Shown here: positions 1 through 11,820 of the stretch, one piece after another | Layout: each line of letters begins with the position of its first letter | Numbering within the stretch: position 1 is the stretch's first letter | Origin: Myxocyprinus asiaticus | Lineage: Eukaryota > Chordata > Actinopteri > Cypriniformes > Catostomidae | DNA length: 64,000 bases | Reading direction: 5' to 3' | NCBI RefSeq assembly: GCF_019703515.2 | Contig: NC_059374.1 | Coordinates: 20,392,595-20,456,594, forward strand | Made by a program: the position numbers and the translations under genes | The notes under the pieces: model-generated | What the model was told of the DNA's origin: nothing | The model's database searches: none | The model's input: the letters and a program-made list of their open reading frames with translations, nothing else

Positions 1-197
1 AAGTCCACATAAAAGTAATCTATAAGATTCCAGTGGTTAAATCCATATCTTCAGAAGTGATATGACCAACAAAGCTGAGATATTATTCTAAAAATCTTTG
101 TTTGTGTTTTGCAGAAGAAAGTCATACACATCTGGGATGGCATGAGGGTGAGTAAATGATGAGAGAATTTTAATTTTTGGGTGAATAATCCCTTTAA
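1..197. repeat. Right half of a TTAA-flanked fold-back MITE
   Basis: The sequence runs through the family's typical inner part (agaagaaagtcatacacatc, then gagggtgagtaaatgatgag) and ends in a decayed terminal repeat before TTAA at 194-197. The same family recurs at 11821, 15586, 31998, 38531 and 60601. It is non-coding and cut by the window edge. Confidence 0.8.
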
Positions 198-203
198 TAA
201 ATT

Positions 204-1440
204 TTTATCAATTTATAACATGTAAAACATGTCACAACTTGTCCTGAGAAAACAATTGAACCTTTTTGTTCAAATCAACCTTCATTATATATTTGACCCT
301 TGCCTGAATGTATGCTAGTGTGATTATATTGTGTTTACTTGTTTACCCAACAGCTGTAGAAAAAAATATCATATTGTATTTTTAAAATATTCTTATCTTA
401 CGATGGTTTTAACAAGGTGTTTCAAACCAACATAAAAGCCATTTCTACAGAAAACACATTTATTTTAATGGGTTATTGACTCAAAGCCCTTGTGACAACT
501 TCCCAAAGTGACAACTAGTCCCAGTTTCCCCTAATAGTTTTACACACCAAAAATGTCCCGTCATTATCAAAATTTGATTAAGATATTAACACAGATATTT
601 AACTCAGTATGTCAAGATCAGTCAAAAACAGCACTGACAAAAACACACTTTGCAGATGTCTAACCCATTGCTCAGTTTGTAATCAACAAGAAATTGCATT
701 TAGCAGTTTATTGTTCTCTGCTGCAGATATGCTCCATTATTGAAGTTAAAGAATATCAACAGCAGAATATCAGCAGTCCTCTCAAATACCCCACAGTATG
801 TTCTAATGTGAGGCTTGTCAGTGAATGCATTAGAAATACAGTATATGATTCAACTCTAGTCAGCTGGAGCTGTCTGTCAAGAATTCATTTGTATTCACAA
901 GCCTTTTACTATGCACGTTTTCTTTTGTCATGAGCTTCTTATCAGTTTTCAGTTCTCTGCTTGACTCCTTTGTACACACAAACATTTCTTTATGACGATA
1001 GCTCACTCTGGGATCAATCCGCCAATTCAAATGACCCTGCTATACCAAAAAGGCTCATGTAACCCTTTTATGTGTCTTCCTTCAAAGGCCAGAATGCGAA
1101 TGCTCTGTTTGAGTCGTCCTACCTATTGAATACAAAGAGCAATCAAAGATAGGGGCACAGGGACAATGCATATAATTGGGGGGTATCAGATTCAATTTGC
1201 TGCACATCATTTAAATGGCAATTAGGTGATTTTTCAGCAAGACAAGTGTGCTAGCTAAGAGCATGGGTGAAGTGAGCAATCACACCAAGGGAGTCCTTTA
1301 GTTTTGTGTGACTGAAGTTAGATCATTTGCATGTCAATGTGATATGGTGGAAATGTGGAGAAATACACCAATCACAGAGCAGCTTCACTGTTAACACAGT
1401 GATTGCACAGACACATACATAGTCTAGTTTGGTTCTGCTA
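204..1440. other. AT-rich spacer without a recognisable gene
   Basis: I see no long reading frame with protein-like composition and no clear terminal repeats. The 79-codon frame at 694-933 matches no family I know and looks like chance. The part around 950-1440 is less AT-rich and could hold conserved non-coding sequence, but this cannot be judged without alignment. Confidence 0.5.
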
Positions 1441-1454
1441 ATGAACACTCAAAG

Positions 1455-1763
1455 AAACGGCTACAACACATTATCAGGTGCGCTGAAAATATAATTGGCT
1501 GCAAGCTTCCATCCCTGGGTGAGCTCTACAGGTCTACGCCAGTGAAGCGGGTCACAAAGATTATTGAAGATTCCACCCACCCTGGTCATTGCTTATTTCA
1601 AAAGTTTCCCTCTGGGAAATGTTTGAAAGAAATCCAAACCGAGACAAACAGACACCTACACAGCTACTTTCTCAATGCTGTATTTCTACTTAATATGCAC
1701 CTTAACTGTGTCTCCATACGCCCTGCACAATCACACACACAAACACACAGTGTAGATTATTAA
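1455..1763 (+). pseudogene. 3' end of a LINE reverse-transcriptase ORF (CR1/L2/Jockey-like)
   Basis: The frame opening at 1455 encodes KRLQHIIRCAENIIGCKLPS followed by a stretch ending in HPGHCLFQKFPSGK and a Tyr/Leu-rich tail. This is the typical C-terminal segment after the polymerase domain in fish non-LTR retrotransposons of the CR1/L2/Jockey/Rex group. The frame stays open to 1763, but there is no upstream RT, no endonuclease and no ATG, so it is a 5'-truncated dead copy, as usual after target-primed reverse transcription. The exact clade cannot be set from about 100 residues. Confidence 0.75.
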
Positions 1764-3790
1764 AAGATTAGTCAATTAAATTTAATCTAACTTTGTCATA
1801 CAACTGAAATGCACAAATCTTAAAAATAGACTGAAATATATTTTTGAATGAATATTTTGTGTGTATTGTAATGAATACACATCTCAGTGTATTTATTGTA
1901 ACTTTATTGTTTTATATTGAGCAGATTTTCAGTGTGACAAAGGTAAATTCCTGCACCTCATACTTATTACAAAAAGAGTAAAAAACATAGGCAACTGAAA
2001 GATATACTGAATCTGACATGCAGGTGAGGTGGTGACAGCATTTTATTGTCAAATTAAAAGACTTGCTTAAACGAAATGTACAGTATCATTTTTTGATATG
2101 ATAAATTCATATAATTATATATTAATCATGTTACTGTATGTTGTACCAATGTTGTTCAATCACATTGGTATAATAATAACAAAAATGCCTGACCTTTACA
2201 CAACCATGTGTGGAGAATCTAAGGACTAAAGACTTGTAGCGATGCAAGGACAGACCGAGAAATATGCATGACTTGCACCTCCCTGGCGTATCACTTCAAT
2301 AACACTGAATATTGATGTGATTGTTGATTTGTTCTGTGGGCACTAAAAATGCCCTCTCTGATAGTTTTCAGAACAAGAGCACAGAGCAGAGCAGCACAGC
2401 TAGAATAACAGGACAAAAAATAATCCAGGTGCATGTGATGGAAGACTTTTACCATGCAGGTTTTGTTTAAAATGCTTTGTGCATATTAGCCATCTTAGAG
2501 GTTTGCATTTTGTTATTTTATCGAAATATTCTGCTTTTAGGATTGTGAAATGGTCTGTTTCCTGTTTTACCTTCCTCATACGCTCTCAGAAGAAATGAAT
2601 CTATATAGAACCTTAAAGGCTTTTCGTTCTCATATTTAGAAACCCTTAATAAGTAATATCACATGAGCAAGAGTGCTATTGTTCAGAATATCAGCACTGC
2701 TGTGATAGACTAACAGCATGAGTGGAATATTGCTTTAAAACAACAGTTCAGCAAGTAAGTAAATAATATTGAGTATCTTATATTTCAGACAAAAACTGGC
2801 TTCACACTTTTCTTCTCTGCCAACAAAATCACAAGAAGCCAAACTCGAGCCAAACAACTCGCTTTCTGCACTGCTCTTATAGTGGTGTTTCATTTGTAAA
2901 CGAATCAGTGTTTTGAATGAATCTTTTAATTGAATATAATGTTCTTGTTCAATTCTGTTGTTTACTTTATTGTAATGAATGTCTCAATTGAGTCTTTTCA
3001 CAAATTAGTTGAGCCAGTGACTCACTCACAACATAAAATTTGCTCATTTGTCACCACCTACTGGAGTAAATATGCAATCGTAAGAAATATTTACTGAACA
3101 ACTCACTGAATTAAATAAAAATGAATGATGAATCAAAATTCCCACAACTATTTGGAAAGCCGTAAACACAGAGAAGTGGAGCGATATAAATAGTGAAGCG
3201 TCCCAGTGCTGTTATAACCAGATTTGAGGACCGGAACTATCTGTTGTATTAGATTCCATATGAAATCCTTGAGTTAAATCAAAAGAGTTTTTACAGGTTC
3301 CAAACATGAAATCATAACATTTTATGGTTTTTGTTTTTGTTTTATTGGCACAAAATTTCATAGATATTTAAAGAAATTAGTTCACTTTATCACTGAAAGA
3401 AATACGCATAGACATAACACAATAAACTTTAATTATTATTTACTTTATTTCTTTTGTGCCAGAAATGTCATTGTTTTTATATATAACCTTTATTGGCATA
3501 AAAAGTTATTTGATGTAAAGATCCCTAGGGTTCTATATAGAACTCATTGTGATGTCACAGTTTGGTGACAAATGCTCATGAGAGTTAAAATCAGTGTTAA
3601 GTTATTTTACAGAGATAATGCACATGTGAGAACAGGGGCAGCTCATCAAACAATGTGGCTATTAAAAAGAAAGCATGGATGAAACCACAATCAAGACAAG
3701 TGTACTGCAGAAAAAGATTATAAAAAGGGAATTATTTATATCCGTCCCAGCTTTTATCTGGTGGAAAAGGTGGTCATCTGCTGAATATTT
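1764..3790. other. AT-rich spacer
   Basis: No ORF, RNA gene or terminal repeat that I can support. Short CA-rich and AT-rich stretches only. Confidence 0.5.
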
Positions 3791-4115
3791 AACGTCATGG
3801 TTACTTGTGTAACCTCCATTCCCTGATGGAGGGAACGAGATGTTGTGTCGATGTCATGAAAATTGGTGAGTAGTATTTGCATGCCACTCTCCTGGACATA
3901 CGGGTATAAAAGGAGCTGGTATGCAACCACTCATTCAGGTTTTATGCTGAGGAGCCGAGACAAGGTCCGGCCATTTCAGCGGGTAGTTCAGCGCTGTGGC
4001 AGGAGGGACACAACGTCTCATTCCCTCCATCAGGGAACGGAGGTTACACAAGTAACCATGACGTTCCCTATCTGTCACTCACTCGACGTTGTGTCGATGT
4101 AGTGACACTAGGGGT
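3791..4115 (-). repeat. 3' terminal region of DIRS copy 1: hairpin arms plus internal complementary region
   Basis: The outer arm at 3791-3850 (starting aacgtcatggttacttgtgt) is the inverted complement of 4010-4065 (ending agtaaccatgacgtt), with about 160 bp between. Directly inside, 4063-4115 matches the inverted 5' terminus of the element (gttccctatctgtcactcac). The junction therefore holds complements of both termini side by side, the signature of the DIRS internal complementary region thought to template circle completion. The loop carries a TATAAAAGG box near 3905. Confidence 0.85.
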
Positions 4116-4865
4116 CCCTATACGAAACGCCACAACTGGCTGAACTGTGTTACGTGAACTGGCGGTGTGTGGTGGGCAGACCACTGTGTACCTCATAGCC
4201 AGCACACCAGGTCGACACGTAACCTCCCCCAACATAGTTATGAGTGTCAAACGGCCCTTTGGGGACAAGTCGACTACCTATAAGATAGAGACAGGCTAAC
4301 CTAGTCGTGGCCTCTTTTCCCCTTCTTTTTTTTCCACTCCCTAAAAAAGAAGGGGGTTTATCCGACTGGAACGCCAGGTCTAGTGGGTGGGTGTCCCTCC
4401 CAAGGGGAAGACACCGCGGAGACCACACCTCGCCCAAAGAGGTGGGGGGGGATATTTAAGTGGAAAAATGTTCGACCATGTGGAGAGTCTTCAAGGTAGA
4501 TCCTACCCAACGGGGGAGGAGTTACTACAAACATGGAGACTGGGGCAGCTGGGGTCTGCCCAAGGAAGACGCAGTTTGCCAACAAGGAAACGAATTAGCG
4601 GAAGATATATGTCGCATGGGGTTAGCCTTAGAGGGAACCGCCACATGCGGAGCACCTACCCCAGAACAGGACTCTTAGTTAGCACGTGTACTGGGCCGAC
4701 AGTGAGTCTCTCCAAAAACTCGACTGCCACAGGGCTCGGAGGAAGTCAACCAGGGAACACTACTAGTTTGTGAACACTACTAGGAATTAATGGCGCACGT
4801 CTTCAGCTCAAAAGGAGGTGGAAGGCGCTATGTGCAATCGATACACCCGGCCAGCTATCCCGGGC

Positions 4866-5884
4866 TTATCTGCTTGTATTGCGTGCCACTACCTGGGACG
4901 AAACCGGTTCCACCCGGAGGTTGTAGAACCTTGCAAAGGTGTTGGGTGTTGCCCAGCCTGCTGCTCTGCAAATGTCTGTTAGAGAGGCACCCCTGTCCAG
5001 GGCCCAGGAGGCCGCTACACCCCTGGTAGAATGGGCTCGTAGCCCTACCGGGGTGGCATGTCCTGGGCGTGATATGCCATAGTTATGGCATCAATGAGCC
5101 AGTGGGCGATCCTCTGCTTGGACACAGTGCTTCCTTTCCGCTGTGCACCAAAGCAGACAAAGAGCTGCTCAGAGATCCTAAAGCTTTGCGTGCGATCCAA
5201 ATAGATGCGTAAAGCGCGCACCGGACACAGCAACGACAGGGCTGGGTCTGCCTCCTCCTGGGGCAGCACTTGCAGGTTCACCACCTGGTCCCTAAAAGGG
5301 GTCGTGGGATCCTTGGGCACATAGCCCAGTCGGGGTCTCAGGATCACGTGAGAGTAGCCCGGACCGAACTCCAGGCACGTTTCACTGAAGAGAACGCTTG
5401 CAGTTCTCCTACCCTCTTGATGGAAGTGAACGCAGTCAGGAGGGCAGTCTTCAAGAAGAGTGCCTTAAGCTCGGCTGACTGCAAAGGCTCAAAGAGGGCT
5501 CTCTGTAGACCCTGAAGAACTACAGAGAGGTCCCATGAGGGAACGAGGCATGGTCTGGGGGATTCAGCCTCCTGGCGCCTCTTAGGAACCTGATGATCAG
5601 GTCGTGCTTCCCTAAGGACTTACTGTCGACTACATCGTGGTGTGCTGCTATGGCGGCAACGTACACCTTCAAGGTGGAAGGGGACAGCCTCCCTTCCAAC
5701 CTCTCCTGCAGGAAGGGAAGCACTGATCTGACTGCGCATCTCTGGGGTCTTTCCGTCGGGAAGAACACCACTTAGCGAACAGACGCCACTTAAAGGCGTA
5801 CAGGCACCTCGTAGAGGGGGCCACAGCCTGAGAGATCGTGTCTACCACCGCAGGTCTTCCACGTCCCATCCAGGGGTCAGACAT
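4866..5884 (-). pseudogene. Tyrosine recombinase (integrase) of DIRS copy 1, frameshifted
   Basis: Minus-strand segments carry the usual DIRS recombinase landmarks in order: an N-terminal piece with LYAFKWRLFAKWCSS near 5830, the core-binding piece LSPSTLKVYVAAIAAHHD near 5680, the central piece VRALRIYLDRTQSF near 5200, then a His-Ser-Thr-Arg box (HxxR) near 5025 and ARFYNL with the presumed nucleophile Tyr near 4920. Both the HxxR box and the Tyr are kept, but the pieces lie in several frames: one shift lies between 5771 and 5669 and another just after PPR at about 5040. It would join the cDNA circle to the target. It is non-functional as it stands. Confidence 0.85.
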
Positions 5885-6276
5885 GGAGATTCCAGAGGTC
5901 TGGTAATGGGTGCCAGACGGTGCCCCATCCCTGAGAAAGAAGGTCCTTCCTCAGGGGAATTCACCAAGGGGGGTCTGTCGTGAGTAGCGTGAGGTCCGAG
6001 AACCACGTCTGTGTGGGCCAGTAGGGTGCTACCAGGATGACCTGCTTCTCGTCCTCCCTGACCTTGCACAGGGTCTGTGCAAGTAGGCTCACTGGGGGAA
6101 ACACATATTTGCACATGCCAGGGGGCCAGCTGTGTGCCAGTGTGTTTATGCCGAGGGGGGCCTCAGTCAGGGTGCACCAGAGCGGGCAGTGGGGAGGATT
6201 CTTGGGAGGCGAACAGGTACACCTGTGCCTGTCCGAATCGACTCCAAATCAGCTGGACCACCTGAGGGTGGAGTCT

Positions 6277-7618
6277 TCACTCTCCCCTGAGGATAACCTG
6301 TCGTGATAGTGTGTCCGCTGTAGTGTTGAAGTTGCCCAGGATGTGAGTGGCTCGCAGCGACTTGAAGTGCTGCTGACTCCAGAGGAGGAGGCGGCAGGCA
6401 AGTTGTGACATACAACGAGAGTGCAGACCGCCTTGGCGGTTGACATATGCTACAGTTGCCGTGTTGTCTGTCTGAAGTAACACGTGCTTGCCCTGGATCA
6501 ACGGCCAAAACCTCCACAGGGCGAGCAGAATTGCCAGCAACTCGAGACAGTTGATGTGCCAATGCAGTCGCGGGCCCGTCCATAAGCCGGCGGCTGCATG
6601 CCCGTTGCAAACAGCGCCTCAGCCTGTTTTGGAGGCGTCCATCATGACCACAACGTGCCTGGAGACCAGTTCACCTGCCCGTAGAAACGAGAGGTCGGTC
6701 CAAGGGCTGAAAAGACGGTGACAGACCGGTGTGATGACCACGCGATGTGTCCCACGGCACCATGCCCATCTCGGGACTCGAGTCTGAAGCCAGTGCTGAA
6801 GCGGTCTCATGTGGAAGTACGCGTCCTTCAGGTCTACTGCCGCGAACCAATCTTGATGCCGGACACGCCAGAATGCGTTTTTGCGTCAGCATCTTGAACG
6901 GGAGTCTGTGTGAAGACCGGTTCAGTACTCGCAGGTCCAAGATTGGCCGCAACCCACCGCCTTTTTTCAGTACGATGAAGTAGGGGCTGTAAAACCCCTT
7001 TTTCATCTCGGCCGGAGGGACAAGTTCTATCGCGCCCTTCCGTAGGAAGGTAGCGATCTCCGCGTGCAAGGTAGCAGCGTTTTTGTCCTTCACCAAGGTG
7101 AAGTGGATACTGCTGAACCTGGGCAGACGCCTGACGAACTGAATCGCGTAGCTGAGTTGGACGGTCCAGACCAGCCATCGCGACAGATTGGAAAGCGCAA
7201 GCCACGCATCCAAGTTCCGCACAAGGGGGACCAAAGGGACAACGTCGTCGGACGTACGGCAGGTGGGGCCTCGCGGCAGGGCGGAGCCCGAGATGCCACA
7301 CCATGTCGTGGCCGTGCTGAGTCTAGGGACATCAAAGCACTTACCTGGCTCCTTGTGACCACCCCCAGAACAGCCTGGGACGGGGGAGGAAGAGGTCTGT
7401 CCTCGTGACCCGTGGAGACTGTCACATCGGGGGCGGATTTGTGCCATAGCTGGGCGCTCAGGGGCAGGAGACCGCCGCTGGAGTGCCAAACCCGCCAAAT
7501 AGAGCGGTGGACAGTGGTCGTGATGATGGTCGTGCACACCGGGTACATGACCCAGGGAACAAGGAAACCGCTCTTGCTGAACTCTTGAGTACTGCAGCCA
7601 CTTGGACATGCAGCGCAA
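6277..7618 (-). pseudogene. Reverse transcriptase and RNase H remnant of DIRS copy 1
   Basis: The frame from 7618 down to 6671 includes the RT finger region (FYSPYFIVLKKGGGLRPILD, then LRVLNR and LPFKMLTQKRIL at about 7000-6890). Soon after, it runs straight into sequence that in copy 3 lies several hundred bases further on, upstream of RNase H. The palm with the YLDD box is therefore deleted. RNase H follows at 6540-6277, with QTDNTATVAYVNRQGG and a late ADTLSRQ motif. The protein would copy the RNA and degrade the hybrid, but lacks its catalytic aspartates. Confidence 0.85.
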
Positions 7619-7639
7619 TTAAATGCAAAGGCAACAAAA

Positions 7640-7997
7640 AGATTCTCCCCCCAGCCTTCGACCGGGGGATGGAGAGGTCTGCTTACCAGCTCCAGAGCAG
7701 CGGGTTTCGTTGTCCCTGGGTCACCGTCTCAAGGGCGCTTCGAAGCCTTTCACGGGTTCTTGGCGGCCTCGAGATGGGTGGCGTCTGCTTCCTGCAGTGG
7801 GCTCCACGCCGGGGCTGGGCTGAAGGGGCGGGCTGTGGCGGAGCCGATGCAGTCACCACAGGGGGACGCCCTTGGGGATGAGCAGACGGCACTGTCTCCG
7901 CGTGAGCAGTGCCAAGACACAAAAGACAGTGATCGTGACAGTCAGAAGGCGAGAGATAACGAGCGCAACCAGGAATAACACACAATCGGAAAGGCAT
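7640..7997 (-). pseudogene. Gag-like ORF1 remnant of DIRS copy 1
   Basis: The minus-strand ATG at 7997 starts MPFRLCVIPGCARYLSPSDC, the family N-terminus seen also in copies 2 and 3. It has paired cysteines and histidines (CxxxxC, then HxxCLLCLG) that look like a small zinc-binding knuckle. After about 35 residues the sequence becomes Pro/Arg-rich and no longer matches the other copies, so an internal deletion or frameshift is likely. Gag-like function is inferred from its first position in the element. Confidence 0.7.
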
Positions 7998-8229
7998 CTT
8001 TAAAAAGACGCGTCTTTTATATTAGAAATATACTCTTTTAGAGAAATATAGTCTTATTTCTGCTGAAGCGCCCAGGGGCATTCTCTGCAGTGCACCAGTG
8101 CAGAGGAGGGAGAAGCCGCTGAAATGCGCCGTCAGATCCAGCAGAGGTGAATGAACAGTTGTGGGAATTCAGCTCAGTGAGCATGACCGTTCAACTCCGA
8201 AGAGAAAATCTGAATGAATGGTTGCATAC

Positions 8230-8393
8230 CAGCTTCTTTTATACCCGTATGTCCAGGGGAGTGGCATGCAAATACCACTCGCCAATTTTCATTGGCATTT
8301 TATCAAAGACCAGAGGTGTCTCGGGCTCCCAAGAGTGACCCCTAGTGTCACTACATCGACACAATGTTGAGTGAGTGACAGATAGGGAATAAC
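8230..8393 (-). repeat. 5' inverted terminal repeat of DIRS copy 1
   Basis: Complement of the 3' terminal region: it includes cttttatacccgtatgtcca (a TATA box on the minus strand), the ggcatgcaaataccactcgcc block, and the end tgagtgacagatagggaata. A small insertion separates gatagggaa from the final AAC at 8391-8393. Confidence 0.85.
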
Positions 8394-8673
8394 TATAAGA
8401 TAACTTATAATAATAACTTATAACAATAAGAATTTTTGCACTTGTCAAAATCCACCAGAATTAGTTTGAATGGTTTGTTTGAATACAGGGGGACCAGTAT
8501 TTATACCATGATCAATGTAGATGCTTCATGCTGCAATCCCCCCTCCCCCCCCGCAATATTCAAGCCAAATCTACACCCTTGGTTGTATGTGCTTCGAATA
8601 GTGACAATGTAGCTAATACAGTAGCTCATTTTAAAGGAATAGTCTTATTATACTTATTATAAATTAACATTTA

Positions 8674-8790
8674 GGGTGCTTTCACACTTGGTTTGATTGC
8701 TTGGACCAAACCTGAGTTCGTTTCATGTTATTTGGGTCCGAACCGCAGTCCGATTACGTCATCAACATGAATACAAGTGGCAGCTGTTTT
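8674..8790. repeat. Single end of a fish MITE
   Basis: Begins gggtgctttcacacttggtt and continues with the ggaccaaacc/ggtccgaacc half-repeats common in short fish DNA transposon derivatives. No matching opposite end is visible. Confidence 0.5.
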
Positions 8791-8803
8791 CCATTGTAAC
8801 TAG

Positions 8804-9408
8804 GGCTACATCCACATGAATCCAGATACATTTGAAAACATTGTTTTTCGTTTTCAAAATGCTCTCCTTCCACACTGCCATTTTCAAGCATTTTCCAAAA
8901 GTTGCTCGTCCACACTGAAACGTATGAAAATACTTACATCCCCTTACTGCACATGCGAAAAATCACCTTTCTATGTATGGTGTGAAACACATCTGTCCTC
9001 GTGTTCCGCCGCTGGACAGCTATTCCAAGTAAACTTCCCACCATCTTTGAAGGAATGCAACGTGAAGGTTGAACAAAGTAACATTTATCTTTAGCAACTC
9101 TATCAAAGTGAATAGCAGGCAAAACAACTGAGCTACAGCATGGGCCACCATCTTGATTGTTTTGGGTTGAATGGATCACATGACTGCATCACATAACAAC
9201 AAATATGTCATCGTTTTCAGATATTTCTGTTTTCCCTGTCCACACTACAATGCGAAGATGGCGTTTTCAAATGTATCCACTTGGGAGAGTGTTTTCGAAA
9301 AGCTCAGTTTTCGCTGTCAAAACTACTGTCTCAGTTTGGATGGAAGGCCAAAACGTAGAGAAAAAGATGCTTTTTCAAACTAAAACGTATTAGTGTTGAC
9401 ATGGCCTA
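8804..9408. mobile_element. Non-autonomous DNA transposon with diverged terminal repeats
   Basis: The left end tagggctacatccacatgaa and the right end, read in reverse (taggccatgtcaacactaat), are diverged inverted repeats around sequence rich in gttttcaaaatg and gcgttttcaaatg blocks that mirror each other. I could not find a clean target duplication. No transposase frame is present. Probably a hAT-type derivative. Confidence 0.6.
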
Positions 9409-9515
9409 GCCTAGATAACAACTCAAGAAGACATCAGCTTCACTTAACTGTGTTATTTAAGTATTAGTCTCTTTGGATTTACCACCATAACTTTACATGA
9501 ACAGAACGACACTTA

Positions 9516-10048
9516 CACTATATGGCCAAAATTTTGTGGACACCCCCTTCTAATTAACGAATTTGGTTACTCCATTAAATCCAGTAAAGAAAAATCTTAA
9601 TGTTTCTTTATGTAATGGCTTGGGCTTTGTGTGCTTCCAAATTTGTGGCAACTGTTTGGGGATAGCCCTTTTCTGTTCCAGCATGACAATGCCCCTGTGA
9701 ACAAAGTGAGGTCCATAAAGAAATGGTTTACTGTGTCTGGTGTGGAAGATATTGACTTGCCTGCACAAAGCCCAGACCTGAACCCCACTGATCACTTTTG
9801 GGGTGAACTGGAACAGCAACTGTAAGTCAGGCCCCTTCGACCAACATCAGTTCCTGACCTCACTGATAGCCTTGTGTCTGAATGAGAGCAAATCCCTGCA
9901 GCCATTTTACTACATACACTATAGTGGAAAGCCTTCCCAAAAGAGTGGAAGCTGTTATTACAGCAAAGGGGGAAATTGATGCCTAAGGTTTTGAAATCAA
10001 ATGTTCATCAAGCACATATGGTGTCCACAAACTTTTGGCCATATAGTG
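9516..10048 (+). mobile_element. Internally deleted Tc1/mariner element
   Basis: Terminal repeats cactatatggccaaaattttgtggacacc and its near-perfect complement at the right end are flanked by TA at 9514-9515 and 10049-10050, the Tc1/mariner target. At 533 bp it is about a third of an autonomous element. It keeps only the end of the transposase gene. Confidence 0.9.
9631..9825 (+). pseudogene. C-terminal fragment of a Tc1-like transposase
   Basis: About 60 residues include FQHDNAPVNK (second catalytic Asp) and QSPDLNPTDHFWGELE. Thirty-four residues lie between the Asp and the position where Tc1 enzymes have Glu. Here that residue is Asp (NPTDHF), so the triad reads DD34D rather than DD34E. 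The N-terminal DNA-binding domain and the first Asp are missing, so it is a pseudogene. The frame sits between the terminal repeats of the short element and ends shortly before its right end. Confidence 0.85.
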
Positions 10049-11229
10049 TATGTTATAAAGGTATATATAGCAATTAGCAAATGAACAAAGGTCAAAAGTG
10101 GGTATTTTTTTCTCCATTATTAAATTCCACCTTCATTAAAATTCACTTGAGAACAGAGATGTCTCTCTCCTTTCCAAATATCAAACCATTCAAACACCTT
10201 AGAAACTTGTTTGCTCAGAGCAAACCATGTATATTGCAGTCTAATTATGCAATTTCTCACAAACTGTCATGGTTGGCCATTTTATAAAGTTTGACAGCCC
10301 TCAGATAATTACATAATGTGACAAATTTGATCATTACCAAGAAAAAATTAAATCCTGTGCTTGGGCGCATTAGGCATGGCAGCCTCACACGGCCTTTGCG
10401 AACATTTGCTGTTCTGTCATGCAGTCCCCTAATGCTCAGCATTGTGCCAAATTGGAAATGACAGCGGGGCTGAGATTCCCCCAGTGAATTTTAAAACTAC
10501 ATGTATCCTGGTGGAAACTAAAGGAAAACTTTTCCTTCTCTGGCTACCTGTTTTCACTTGTTTCTGTTCAAATAACCAAGAGCATTTGACTTGCAGAGCG
10601 ATGTAGAAGCAAGATTCAACCTACTGTGTGTGCTTACCTTTTGTCCAATGTGTTATGATTGCCTTGAGCGCTGAATAAGAACCTTTTAAAATATTTCTTT
10701 CAACATTCGCAAGCATGTTTTTTTTTTCTTCCTAAGAATGAAATGACCTTCGATAAAACTCAAAAGAAGTTTTCTTGGGATTCTGTGCTGTTAGCTGTGG
10801 GAAGCACAACAACAGTCTTACCTGATCTTTCACACCTTGCTTTAATGCAAAAATATATAATAATGTGTTTAGGTCAATATTTGTAAAGGCTTAACACTCC
10901 ACCTTCTGATCCAAATTAGAGGGATGCTAAAATTGTTATTAAAGGATTAGATTAATTAAGGTGACTTTGTTCTTAAAGTGCCCTGGTTCAATACTGCATT
11001 ATGAATAATCCACAGGAAAGAGCCTATGTTAAATTAAGCACACTGTTCTCCAACAGTGACTTAATATTTTATTATGACTTAATATTTTGCAGTACTATTG
11101 CATTCATCTTCTCTTGTAATACCCTGGCTTTTCTCAGTCGACTGCATTTTAAACCAAGGGTATTGCTGGAATTTCAATTGCAAACTATCTGCTCCTTTAT
11201 ATCAAACATTCATTGCATCTTTTTTTCAT
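10049..11229. other. Spacer, possibly containing conserved non-coding sequence
   Basis: No coding frame or repeat ends are evident. The block at about 10280-10500 is less AT-rich and shows no internal repetition, unlike its surroundings. It is a reasonable candidate for conserved non-coding DNA, but that is only a guess from composition. Confidence 0.4.
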
Positions 11230-11385
11230 ACCATGAAAGTGAATGGTGACTAAGGCTAACATTCTGCCTAACATCTCCTTATGTGTTCCTTGTCAAGAAA
11301 GTAATACAGGTTGGGAACAACAAAAAGTGAGTAGGCTAAATGAGTAGGCTAAAATTCAGTTTTAGGTGAACTATCCCTTTTATTA
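11230..11385. repeat. Fragment of the TTAA fold-back MITE
   Basis: Contains gtcaagaaagtaatacaggttggg and the terminal block ttttaggtgaactatccctt of the family. The left half is absent. Confidence 0.7.
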
Positions 11386-11820
11386 CAAGAAAACACATGA
11401 AAATACAACATACAAGTATACACAATAAGATAACCTTCAATAAATGGAATCTTAACCTTTAACGAGGCATTCACAAAAATGTGTTGAGTGCTCCCCACTG
11501 ATTGCTGGAGTGTATCCTTAAAAATGCGGTGCATTGAATAATCCTTTCCAATTAATGTTTGAAGAGCTCCAGGCTTGAGATTTTGCAGCGCATTGTTAGT
11601 TAGACTGTGTGATCTTTATCTGAACATTTTCTTGGAACACCAACTTTAAATCATAATGAAAAGCTTCATTTTTAATACTGCGCAACATATGGCCTTGGCG
11701 AACAACACAAAACAGAAAGCATTATGTGGTCACTCTCACATTTCTAGCTCTTTTTAATTGCTAATGACAAATAAGCTCTGAAGGTTTTGTTGGGAATTTG
11801 ACATTGACTGATAAAATTGG

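Larger units (their letters stand above)
3791..8393 (-). mobile_element. DIRS-like tyrosine-recombinase retrotransposon, copy 1 (decayed)
   Basis: A 4.6-kb element read on the minus strand. From its 5' end (8393) to its 3' end (3791) it has an inverted terminal repeat, a Gag-like remnant, RT and RNase H remnants, a tyrosine recombinase remnant, the internal complementary region and the second terminal repeat. The outer limits are set by AAC at 3791-3793 and AAC at 8391-8393, the trinucleotide also seen at the ends of the other copies. There is no ordinary target duplication, as expected for this order, which inserts by recombinase rather than DDE integrase. The RT palm is missing and all frames are interrupted, so it cannot move by itself. 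Confidence 0.9.

Noticed and set aside
3863..4102. Small frames in the DIRS terminal regions as genes
   Set aside because: They lie inside inverted repeats and appear in both directions because the DNA is self-complementary.
6671..7618. The 315-codon minus-strand frame as an intact novel protein
   Set aside because: Only its middle is RT. The beginning and end are out-of-frame readings of neighbouring DIRS regions, as comparison with copy 3 shows.
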